DNA of 16,352 bases from the NCBI GenBank assembly GCA_021778375.1, contig JAJYCM010000030.1, forward strand, positions 1 to 16,352, given 5' to 3'. The notes beneath the pieces were generated by a model, which had not been told where the DNA came from, ran no database searches, and was given only the letters and a program-made list of their open reading frames with translations. Below are positions 1 through 6,719 of the stretch, in pieces (the first letter of the stretch is position 1; each line of letters begins with the position of its first letter). Position numbers and translations under genes: made by a program. The stretch comes from Bacteroidota bacterium. GTDB lineage: Bacteria; Bacteroidota; Ignavibacteria; Ignavibacteriales; Ignavibacteriaceae.

Positions 1-1845
1 ATTTCGGACTGTATTCCCGCCCTTTTCTAGTGCCTTTTGAAGTGCAAGGTCGGCGTTAAAAATAATCTCATCAGCGTTTACTTTACCATTGGCAGAGGCA
101 ACTCCAATTGATACAGTATAAGTAGTCTGCTTTGAAACAACGGCAATTGGCCTCCTGGCAATTTTAACTCTCAATTTTTCCGCCCAAAGGAAAACATCTT
201 TTGTGTTAGCATTGAAGAAATAAACTGCAAATACTTTTTCGCTAAGTCTTCCTAAAAGATTGAAGGGAGTCATTTCTTCGTTAATAGTCTCGGATACTGT
301 GGCTAGGACTCTTGGGAAAGGGTTTCCATCAAATAAAGATTCTTGCTCAAGAAAATCATCTATTTTAATAAGCGCCAGGGCACCAGGAATTTTTAATTGT
401 GATGCTTTGTAAAGATCGGAAGTCAGCCTTTCCTTAAAGGTCTCTGCGTTCAAAGTCTTAGTTTCAATATCCAGAGCCAAGAAACTTTTGAGCAGTGTTT
501 GAGTTGAATATGAGTAGATAATATAAGAAAGAATATTAACGGCACTTTTTAAAAATTGGACATCCTGGTTAGTATAAACATTTTTCTTTAAGCTTTCAAA
601 ACAAAGAACACCGTAATTTTGACTATTATAGACTACTGGAATGGCAAGAAATGAACCGTCGAAACTAACACTTTCAACCTTAGAGAAACGAATAAAATTT
701 CCTGAGGAAGTATCGTCAATCTTAATGGGGATACCGGTAATAATTGATTTACCTACCAAGGTTCCATTAAGTTCTATATCCAAATTTTCGCCGACATATT
801 TCAAAGAAGTATTATTTATGATCTTAAACGTTTTAAATTTTTGTGAGAGCGGATGATAAAAAATAAAAGCAAATGCATCCCACGGAAGCAAGAAGCTCAT
901 AGAATTTTGAAGCGAAGAAATTAAGTCTTCAGCCGATTCAAATTTTTGATTTTGGGCAATAAGGTTTAACAAACCTTTTAGCCTTTGCTGTGAAATTGAA
1001 TCGGAATGCTTTTCTTCAAAAATCGTGATTATCATAGTTAAAACACGTACAAACCTGCCAAGAGCATAAATTGTTTCGATTCCAAACATATCTCCGATTT
1101 TTGAATCCAAAGCAATAATCGCAATAAGCTGTTTATCGTAAAATAACGGCACGCCGACAAAACTCCTTATGCCTTGAGCAGAGGTATAATATCTTATCAC
1201 ATCAGCCTCGGCAGCAGGTGAAATATCGCTTAATAATTCCGGCTCACCTAGCTGTACTATTTTACTTAAGATATCATCTTCAATATCAAATTTTCTTCTT
1301 TCAATTTCATTTGAATTAGAAACAAATCTTTCAATCGAAAGCTTTTCCTTTTTCTTATTGTACCAAAAGAATATTGCGGTATTTGCATGGAAAGCTTCCT
1401 TAATAACCGTCAGTATTTTTTCAAGAACAAAAGTGAATTGACCATCATGCCCTATGCCATCAGGCAAAGATTCGTTGGCTATTTCTTCAAATCTTTCTTT
1501 TAGATCGGGTGGCTTTAAGGTAATTTTTGAGTGGGGGTGTTCAGGTATATAATTATCTGCGGTGATTATCTCAATATCGCGATTTTTAGAAACGATTTTA
1601 AATGATTCATCAAACTCTTGCTGCGTTTCCTCAGGAATTTTCTCATCATTTTCTGGAGAAGACTTAGCGACGTAAGGTCCTTCGAATTTAATTGAGTCGC
1701 GTAAAAAAATTAAAAATGCGACATAAATTATAAGAAGAGCAATAATAATTATTCTAAAAAGAGTGTCTTCTGCAAAAAAAAGAAAAGAAGCTAAAAAGGG
1801 AGCAATAAGAAAAATAATTATTCTATTACGCTTCCGGTTATCCAT
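1..1845 (-). CDS. Membrane-anchored tandem-GAF protein with degenerate GGDEF domain (C-terminus cut by window edge)
   Basis: An open frame of 615 codons runs from ATG at 1843-1845 to base 1 without a stop, so the C-terminus is missing. Residues about 9-25 and 30-48 are two hydrophobic segments separated by a short AEDT-type loop, giving a membrane anchor with the rest probably cytoplasmic. A polar linker (about 50-125) follows. Then come two GAF-like sensor domains (about 130-275 and 290-445) and a GGDEF-like domain from about 455 to the edge. In the last, TVSIGVAS (577-584) and the final helix with AD..L....K..GGN are preserved. However, the signature aligned on R533..FAV reads SEKVF at 535-539, and the first metal-binding Asp position is Lys494. 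Diguanylate cyclase activity is therefore unlikely (inference), and a ligand- or nucleotide-sensing scaffold is more plausible. There is no good SD before the ATG. The gene lies 94 bases downstream of engB, and its target is unknown. Confidence 0.85.
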   Translation of the reverse strand, partial: MDNRKRNRIIIFLIAPFLASFLFFAEDTLFRIIIIALLIIYVAFLIFLRDSIKFEGPYVAKSSPENDEKIPEETQQEFDESFKIVSKNRDIEIITADNYIPEHPHSKITLKPPDLKERFEEIANESLPDGIGHDGQFTFVLEKILTVIKEAFHANTAIFFWYNKKKEKLSIERFVSNSNEIERRKFDIEDDILSKIVQLGEPELLSDISPAAEADVIRYYTSAQGIRSFVGVPLFYDKQLIAIIALDSKIGDMFGIETIYALGRFVRVLTMIITIFEEKHSDSISQQRLKGLLNLIAQNQKFESAEDLISSLQNSMSFLLPWDAFAFIFYHPLSQKFKTFKIINNTSLKYVGENLDIELNGTLVGKSIITGIPIKIDDTSSGNFIRFSKVESVSFDGSFLAIPVVYNSQNYGVLCFESLKKNVYTNQDVQFLKSAVNILSYIIYSYSTQTLLKSFLALDIETKTLNAETFKERLTSDLYKASQLKIPGALALIKIDDFLEQESLFDGNPFPRVLATVSETINEEMTPFNLLGRLSEKVFAVYFFNANTKDVFLWAEKLRVKIARRPIAVVSKQTTYTVSIGVASANGKVNADEIIFNADLALQKALEKGGNTVRN

Positions 1846-1884
1846 TTTAGGTAAATTTTTACAGATTGTTAAAAATTAAATGTT

Positions 1885-1913
1885 AATATAATTTGACTGA
1901 AATATAATAGCAA
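1885..1913 (-). promoter_or_regulatory. Candidate sigma-70-type promoter for the GAF/GGDEF-like gene
   Basis: Read on the minus strand, TTGCTA (1913-1908) and TATATT (1890-1885) are separated by 17 bases. This would give a leader of about 30 bases before the ATG at 1845. A second -35-like TTGACC lies slightly upstream but has no -10 at good spacing. The region is AT-rich, so chance matches are common. No terminator hairpin is visible after engB, so readthrough is also possible. Confidence 0.35.
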
Positions 1914-1939
1914 ACAAATCGGTCAAGTTTACGTGGTAT

Positions 1940-2524
1940 TTAATAAAATATTTTTGAGAGCCTTTGAAGTATTTCCTTGTGTCCAAAGTTTTTTACGGCT
2001 GAATAAGTAAGAAGATTATCATCGAGACTGAGTTCAGGAAAGCTTTCAATCGCGTTTTTTTTTGCATCAGAAATTTCTGATTGTTTAAGTTTATCAATCT
2101 TACTAAGAAGAACTACAAAAGGTATATTAAAAAAATGGAGCATTGCATTCAGTTTAAAATCAAGTTCGGTAGGCTTATGTCGGCTATCAATTAAGTGAAA
2201 TGCAAGCCAAATATTATTTGATTCACTCAGGAATTCCTGAATTAACCTAGCCCAATATTCTCTTTCAGTTTTGCTAATTTTTGCATAGCCAAACCCTGGA
2301 AGGTCTACTATATAAAATTTTTTATCAATCAAATAATAATTAATAGACCGGGTCTTTCCAGGAGTTGAACTTGTTTTTGCCAAATCTTTTTTGTTGAAAA
2401 GAGAATTGAGAAAAGAAGACTTCCCTACATTAGACCTACCGCACAGAATTATTTCAGGTAGATTGTCTTTCGGAAGTTCTTTTATTGCGAAAACTGATTT
2501 TACAAATTTTGATTCATCTAACAT
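1940..2524 (-). CDS. engB: Ribosome biogenesis GTP-binding protein EngB (YihA/YsxC)
   Basis: This 194-residue protein is a full-length TRAFAC-class GTPase that assists large-subunit assembly in the cytoplasm (family knowledge). G1 is GRSNVGKS at 29-36, the G2-region Thr lies in TPGKT at 54-58, G3 is DLPG at 74-77, G4 is SKID at 141-144 and G5 is the SA at 175-176. The ATG at 2522-2524 gives an N-terminus of the length usual for YsxC, so the start is probably right. There is no SD: the bases just upstream are GCC and then the U-tract of the superoperon terminator. Expression would need terminator readthrough, an unseen promoter in the end of rplQ, or leaderless initiation. The position after rplQ fits its ribosome-assembly role. 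The stop is TAA at 1940-1942. Confidence 0.97.
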   Translation of the reverse strand: MLDESKFVKSVFAIKELPKDNLPEIILCGRSNVGKSSFLNSLFNKKDLAKTSSTPGKTRSINYYLIDKKFYIVDLPGFGYAKISKTEREYWARLIQEFLSESNNIWLAFHLIDSRHKPTELDFKLNAMLHFFNIPFVVLLSKIDKLKQSEISDAKKNAIESFPELSLDDNLLTYSAVKNFGHKEILQRLSKIFY

Positions 2525-2527
2525 GGC

Positions 2528-2563
2528 AAAAAAAAGAGTAATCCCGTTTTTTCGAGATTACTC
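2528..2563 (-). terminator. Rho-independent terminator of the ribosomal superoperon
   Basis: On the minus strand an 11-bp stem (8 Watson-Crick pairs, one U-G, then two more pairs) formed by GAGTAATCTCG and CGGGATTACTC encloses an A6 loop. Eight T residues (2535-2528) follow directly. It lies 26 bases after the rplQ stop and ends three bases before the engB ATG. Confidence 0.92.
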
Positions 2564-2589
2564 AGGATAAATTGTTATTCAAAAGAAAA

Positions 2590-3084
2590 TTAATTAGCTT
2601 CTTTAGCCGCAGTCTCTTCAACTACATTTGCATCTTCAGCAACTTCTTTTTCCTGATTTTCCTTTTTAGCTTTGGCTTTTGCTTCCCGTTTTTCCTTATG
2701 CTCCTCAGCCTTTGCATTTATTACATCATTAAAATCTACTAATTCTAGAATTGCCATTTCTGCATCATCACCCATCCGGTTACCCAATTTTACAATTCTC
2801 GTATAGCCCCCAGGTCTATCGCCGATTTTTTTAATAATTTCGTTGAACAATTCTTTAACCACTTCTTTATCATTTATCACACCCATAATTTGCCGGCGCG
2901 AATGGAGATCATTTCTCCTAGCTTTTGTAATTAAAGTCTCAACATAGCTTCTTGCTTCTTTTGCTTTTGGGAGAGTAGTTTGAATTCTTTTGTGCTTTAG
3001 TAAAGCAGTAGCAAGAGAATTTAACAATGCAGCGCGATGGCTGGCAGTTCTTCCAAGTTTTCTTCCACGTACTCTGTGTCTCAT
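2590..3084 (-). CDS. rplQ: 50S ribosomal protein L17
   Basis: L17 is a large-subunit protein. The core (about 1-118) starts with the family's MRHRVRGRKLGR and carries the SHRAALLNSLATALL helix, RIQTTL.KAKE (34-43) and GDRPGGYTRI (88-96). Residues 119-164 form a tail outside the core: first Lys/Glu/Ala-rich (about 127-147), then acidic (148-164). Similar tails are common in the FCB group (family knowledge) and are probably disordered or surface-exposed. It is the last gene of the superoperon, 20 bases after rpoA, with a weak AAGGG SD before the ATG. The terminator follows at once. Confidence 0.98.
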   Translation of the reverse strand: MRHRVRGRKLGRTASHRAALLNSLATALLKHKRIQTTLPKAKEARSYVETLITKARRNDLHSRRQIMGVINDKEVVKELFNEIIKKIGDRPGGYTRIVKLGNRMGDDAEMAILELVDFNDVINAKAEEHKEKREAKAKAKKENQEKEVAEDANVVEETAAKEAN

Positions 3085-3104
3085 CAGTAAACCCTTATCG
3101 AAAA

Positions 3105-4100
3105 TTAATTAGATTCAGTTTCGTCTTTTAAATATTTATCAACGTCCATACCAAAATCGAGTCCCAAGTTTTCCACAATCTCCATTAGCTCTGCCAAAGA
3201 TTTTCTTCCGAAATTTCTAAATCTCAACATTTCAGATTCGTCTTTCCTTACGAGCTCGGCAAGATTTTTAATGTTAGCCGCTTTCAAACAATTGTGTGAT
3301 CTTACGCTAAGTTCAAGATCGTCAACATTGGTAAGAAGTATTTTTTTAATTCTTTCTCTTTCGCTATCCTTTTGATTTGAAGCCTGTTCCTCTTCCTGAT
3401 CAATATCAAAATTGATGAATAATTGTATATGCTCTTTCAAAATTTTAGCCGCTTGTGTTAGAGCATCATCAGGGGTAATAGATCCGTCTGTGGTAATATC
3501 AAGAGTTAATTTTTCATAATCATTCTTGTCGCCGATTCTAACATTCTCAACATCATACTTAACATTCCTAATTGGAGTAAAAATTGAGTCGATTGGAATT
3601 ACGCCAATAGTCTGATCAGGAGCAATATTTTCAGAAGCAGGGACATATCCTTTTCCTTTACCAACTCTTAGTTCAACATCGACTTTTGCATGTTTGTTTA
3701 AGGTAGCGATGTGTAACTCGGGATTTAATACTTCGACATCGGGGCTATTTTTTTGAATATCAGCTGCAGTAAACTCACCATCGCCATGAAATGAAATATC
3801 AATTTTATTAGGCTTTTTATTTAACAGCTTCAACCTTACTTGTTTTAAGTTTAGAATAATTTCGGCAACATCTTCAACAACGCCATCAATAGTCGTAAAT
3901 TCATGAAGCACACCACTGAACTTAACAGAAATTATAGCAGCGCCGGATAGTGAGGAAAGCAACACTCGTCTGATAGAATTACCAAGAGTAACTCCATAAC
4001 CTCTTTCCAAAGGTTGAAGAGAAAACCTGCCAAACGTATTGGTATAATTTGACTCGTCAAGCACTACAGATTCGGGCATTTTTAAATTTGAAACACTCAT
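3105..4100 (-). CDS. rpoA: DNA-directed RNA polymerase subunit alpha
   Basis: This 331-residue alpha subunit dimerises to nucleate core RNA polymerase and contacts UP elements and activators through its C-terminal domain. The N-terminal assembly domain has the signature LERGYGVTLGNSIRRVLLSS at 31-50. An acidic, Gln/Glu-rich linker lies at about 234-250. The C-terminal domain (about 254-320) keeps the DNA-contact residues matching E. coli R265, N268, K271 and the GxKS helix: R267, N270, K273 and GRKS near 310. His269 replaces the usual Ala. The length is normal. The ATG has a GAGGA SD. It sits in the usual rpsD-rpoA-rplQ order. Confidence 0.99.
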   Translation of the reverse strand: MSVSNLKMPESVVLDESNYTNTFGRFSLQPLERGYGVTLGNSIRRVLLSSLSGAAIISVKFSGVLHEFTTIDGVVEDVAEIILNLKQVRLKLLNKKPNKIDISFHGDGEFTAADIQKNSPDVEVLNPELHIATLNKHAKVDVELRVGKGKGYVPASENIAPDQTIGVIPIDSIFTPIRNVKYDVENVRIGDKNDYEKLTLDITTDGSITPDDALTQAAKILKEHIQLFINFDIDQEEEQASNQKDSERERIKKILLTNVDDLELSVRSHNCLKAANIKNLAELVRKDESEMLRFRNFGRKSLAELMEIVENLGLDFGMDVDKYLKDETESN

Positions 4101-4136
4101 TATAAATCCTCTAAAATTAATCTTAAAATTTTGATT

Positions 4137-4763
4137 TTATTTAGAATAAAGCTCAACAACTAATTGCTCGTTGGCATTTAGAGGAACATCTGCTCTTTCC
4201 GGAACTTGCATAAATGTTCCGGACAGCGAAGCTTTATCAATCGATAACCACGTATAAGTACTATCCTTAACTCTCTTAAGTGAACTGTGAATTGCATCCA
4301 GTTTTTTACTTTTTTCTTTTATTTTAATCATGTCTCCAGCTGAAAGTATATAAGACGGAATATCAACCAAATGTTCATTTACAATAATATGGCGATGTCT
4401 GATTAACTGCCTGGCTTGTTTTCTTGAAGATGCAAAGCCAAGCCGGTAAACAACATTATCCAATCTACTTTCTAAAAGCTTCACTAAGTTTTCGCCTGTG
4501 ATACCTTTTTGCTTGTTAGCCTTTTCAAAATAATTTCTAAACTGAGTTTCGAGAAGTCCATACTGTCTTTTAATTTTTTGCTTTTCGCGAAGCTGAACAC
4601 CGTACTCAGAAACTTTTGCTCTTCTACCATTTCCATGTTGTCCGGGGGCATAATTTCTAATTTCTAAAGGGCATTTTTCTGTAAAGCATTTTTGTCCCTT
4701 AAGAAACAACTTTTGTCTTTCTCTTCTGCATAATTTACAAACTGAATCTGTGTATCTTGCCAT
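4137..4763 (-). CDS. rpsD: 30S ribosomal protein S4, zinc-binding type
   Basis: S4 is a primary 16S rRNA binder and nucleates 30S assembly. The 208 residues begin MARYTDSVCKLCRR. Cys9, Cys12, Cys26 and Cys31 form the CxxC...C....C zinc knuckle of the C+ S4 class. The S4 RNA-binding domain (about 95-160) includes LESRLDNVVYRLGFA and the QARQLIRHRHIIVN segment. In E. coli S4 represses the alpha operon at a leader pseudoknot near rpsM; here the 22-base rpmJ-rpsM gap leaves no such leader. The ATG at 4763 has a GGAG SD. Confidence 0.99.
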   Translation of the reverse strand: MARYTDSVCKLCRRERQKLFLKGQKCFTEKCPLEIRNYAPGQHGNGRRAKVSEYGVQLREKQKIKRQYGLLETQFRNYFEKANKQKGITGENLVKLLESRLDNVVYRLGFASSRKQARQLIRHRHIIVNEHLVDIPSYILSAGDMIKIKEKSKKLDAIHSSLKRVKDSTYTWLSIDKASLSGTFMQVPERADVPLNANEQLVVELYSK

Positions 4764-4783
4764 TTAATAAGTCTCCAATAATT

Positions 4784-5170
4784 TTAAACTCTTCTTTTCT
4801 TAGGTGGACGGCAGCCGTTGTGCGGAATAGGCGTTACGTCTTTAATTGAACTGACATCTAATCCAGCTGTATTTAACGCACGTATTGCAGCTTCTCTTCC
4901 CGAGCCCGGACCTTTTACCAACACATCAACCCTTCGCAATCCCAAGTCATAAGCCTCTTTTGCGGCAGCTTCGGCAGACACTTGGGCTGCAAATGGAGTA
5001 TTTTTGCGAGAGCCTTTAAATCCGTTTTTACCGGCCGATGACCAAGCAATAGTATTGCCATATATATCAGTTATCGTTACAATTACATTGTTGAATGTTG
5101 CTTTAACATGAGCAACACCATTTGCATCAACATGCGTTTTCTTTTTTGCTTTCTTTACAACTTTAGCCAA
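4784..5170 (-). CDS. rpsK: 30S ribosomal protein S11
   Basis: S11 is a 128-residue protein of the 30S platform near the E-site codon. Visible family motifs are the basic N-terminus (MAKVVKKAKKK), HVKATFNNVIVTITD (about 21-35), GFKGSRK.TPFAAQ and the C-terminal PIPHNGCRPPKKRRV. The start codon is TTG (5168-5170), preceded by a strong GGAGG seven bases away. The resulting N-terminus is canonical, so this is a genuine TTG start. It lies between rpsM and rpsD as usual. Confidence 0.99.
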   Translation of the reverse strand: MAKVVKKAKKKTHVDANGVAHVKATFNNVIVTITDIYGNTIAWSSAGKNGFKGSRKNTPFAAQVSAEAAAKEAYDLGLRRVDVLVKGPGSGREAAIRALNTAGLDVSSIKDVTPIPHNGCRPPKKRRV

Positions 5171-5195
5171 CTCTAAACCTCCAGTTTGTCAAATT

Positions 5196-5579
5196 TTATT
5201 TCTTAGTAGGAGCCTTCTTTTTACCTGCAACAGTTTTTCTTTTACCTTTTCTTGTACGGGAATTAGTACGCGTTCTTTGACCTCTTGAAGGAAGACTCCT
5301 TCTGTGTCTAACTCCACGATATGCTCCAATATCCATCAATCTTTTAATATTTTGCTGAACTTCTGAGCGAAGTGCGCCTTCGACTTTATAATCGGAAGTA
5401 AGCACCGCTCTAATCTCTGCAACTTCTTCGTCAGTTAATTCTGAAACTCTTTTATCTGGATTTACTTTTGCTTTCTCCAGGATACTAGAAGAACTTTTTT
5501 TGCCTACGCCGAAGATATATTGAAGACCAAATAGTACTTTTTTATTTTTCGGCAAATCAACACCAGCTATACGAGCCAA
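5196..5579 (-). CDS. rpsM: 30S ribosomal protein S13
   Basis: S13 lies in the 30S head and contacts the P-site tRNA and the central intersubunit bridge. The 127 residues begin with the canonical MARIAGVDLP. They contain the helix-two-turn-helix region (about 14-60), the YRGVRHRRSLPSRGQRTRTN signature (about 88-107) and a basic tail ending KKKAPTKK that reaches the tRNAs. The start is TTG (5577-5579), with AAGGAG seven bases upstream. It begins the alpha-operon block, but only 22 bases separate it from rpmJ, so that block is fused to the spc block. Confidence 0.99.
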   Translation of the reverse strand: MARIAGVDLPKNKKVLFGLQYIFGVGKKSSSSILEKAKVNPDKRVSELTDEEVAEIRAVLTSDYKVEGALRSEVQQNIKRLMDIGAYRGVRHRRSLPSRGQRTRTNSRTRKGKRKTVAGKKKAPTKK

Positions 5580-5601
5580 TTATTATCTCCTTAAATTTTA
5601 A

Positions 5602-5715
5602 TTAACCTTGACGTTGTTTATGTTTTGGGTTTTTACAAATTACTTTTACAACGCCCTTGCGTTTTATAATTTTGCAGTTATCACAAATCTTTTTTACGGA
5701 TGATCGAACTTTCAT
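5602..5715 (-). CDS. rpmJ: 50S ribosomal protein L36, zinc-ribbon type
   Basis: A 37-residue frame runs from ATG at 5713-5715 to TAA at 5602-5604. It begins MKVRSSVKKICDNC and ends NPKHKQRQG, the L36 signature. Cys11, Cys14, Cys27 and His32 make the CCCH zinc ribbon, so this is the zinc-binding C+ form. L36 packs against 23S rRNA late in large-subunit assembly. It is preceded by a GGAG SD and sits between infA (11 bases) and rpsM (22 bases), its usual place. Confidence 0.98.
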   Translation of the reverse strand: MKVRSSVKKICDNCKIIKRKGVVKVICKNPKHKQRQG

Positions 5716-5726
5716 TTAAAACTCCA

Positions 5727-5945
5727 CTACTTATACCGGTAGGTTATTCTACCTTTTGTTAAATCATACGGAGATAATTCTATGGAAACTTTATCTCCGA
5801 CCAATATTTTGATAAAATGCATTCTCATTTTACCTGAAATGTGAGCAAGTATTTCATGCCCATTATCAAGCCTAACTTTAAAATGAGCGTTTGGTAATGT
5901 TTCCGACACAATTCCGTCTACTTTTATTGGGCCCTGTTTTGACAT
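5727..5945 (-). CDS. infA: Translation initiation factor IF-1
   Basis: IF-1 is a 72-residue single OB-fold protein that occupies the 30S A site during initiation. Family motifs seen are GIVSETLPNAHFKVRLDNGHEILAHISGK in two blocks (11-39), MRMHFIKILVGDKV (40-53) and SPYDLTKGRITYRYK at the end. Its ATG (5943-5945) overlaps the map stop codon by one base (TAATG), which suggests translational coupling. Length and position before rpmJ are standard. Confidence 0.99.
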   Translation of the reverse strand: MSKQGPIKVDGIVSETLPNAHFKVRLDNGHEILAHISGKMRMHFIKILVGDKVSIELSPYDLTKGRITYRYK

Positions 5946-6709
5946 TAAACTACCGTTAAAATTTCAGGCTGCCCGTTAGAGATCAATATAGTATGTTCAA
6001 AATGTGCAGATGCCAAACCATCCGTAGCTATTACTGTCCACCCGTCAAAAAGGGTTTTAACCTCACATCGACCTAAATTTACCATTGGTTCAATCGCAAT
6101 TGTCATTCCATTCTTAAGTTTTGGACCTGTACCTTGTTTCCCAAAATTTGGGATTGACGGATCTTCGTGCAAATGTTTGCCTACGCCATGTCCGCATAAG
6201 TCTCTTACTACAGAGAAACCATTTGCTTCAACATATTCTTGAACCGCAGCAGATATATCATGGACCTTATTATTTTCAATTGCTTGCTCAATTCCTAAGT
6301 AAAGAGATTTTTCGGTTACTTCCATCAGTTTCCTTTTTTCTTCAGAAATATTTCCAACTGCAACAGTTAGAGCAGCATCTCCATAATAACCATTTTTTTT
6401 TACACCTACATCAAGAGAAATAATTTCACCTTCTTTAAGAACTCTGCTTCCGGGAATTCCATGAACAACTTGTTCATCAATAGAAGCACAAATTGCCCCA
6501 GGATAATCGATAGAACTTCCGCCTTGTGAATATCCCTTAAAAGCAGCAATTGCATTATTGCTTAAGATATAATCTTCCGCTATTTGATCAAGTTCTTTTG
6601 TCGTGATTCCCGGTCTGACATTTCTTTTTAATAACTGTAAAGTCTCTGCAACAATTCTTGAACTTTCCCGAATTAAATCAATTTCTTTTTTTGTTTTAAT
6701 GTAAATCAC
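5945..6709 (-). CDS. map: Type I methionine aminopeptidase
   Basis: This enzyme removes the initiator methionine from nascent cytosolic proteins after deformylation. The 254-residue pita-bread fold keeps all five metal ligands: Asp100, Asp111, His174, Glu207 and Glu238. It also keeps substrate His83 in VVHGIP and the CGHGVGKHLHEDP motif (172-184). There is no N-terminal zinc-finger extension, so it is the bacterial type Ia form. The start is GTG (6707-6709), 10 bases after the secY stop, with only a weak purine-rich SD inside the end of secY. Its stop overlaps the infA start. adk, often found between secY and map, is absent. Confidence 0.98.
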   Translation of the reverse strand: MIYIKTKKEIDLIRESSRIVAETLQLLKRNVRPGITTKELDQIAEDYILSNNAIAAFKGYSQGGSSIDYPGAICASIDEQVVHGIPGSRVLKEGEIISLDVGVKKNGYYGDAALTVAVGNISEEKRKLMEVTEKSLYLGIEQAIENNKVHDISAAVQEYVEANGFSVVRDLCGHGVGKHLHEDPSIPNFGKQGTGPKLKNGMTIAIEPMVNLGRCEVKTLFDGWTVIATDGLASAHFEHTILISNGQPEILTVV

Positions 6710-6719
6710 AACTTTGCTT

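Noticed and set aside
641..856. Plus-strand open frame of 71 codons
   Set aside because: It is antisense to the second GAF domain of the minus-strand gene, has no SD, and its translation resembles no family I recognise.
2564..2589. Promoter for engB between rplQ and the hairpin (TTGAAT motif)
   Set aside because: No -10 at acceptable spacing matches more than three of six positions.
6121..6423. Plus-strand open frame of 100 codons rich in Leu, Gln and His
   Set aside because: It lies wholly antisense to map, whose five metal ligands are intact. The composition is what the opposite strand of a Lys/Glu-coding gene gives.
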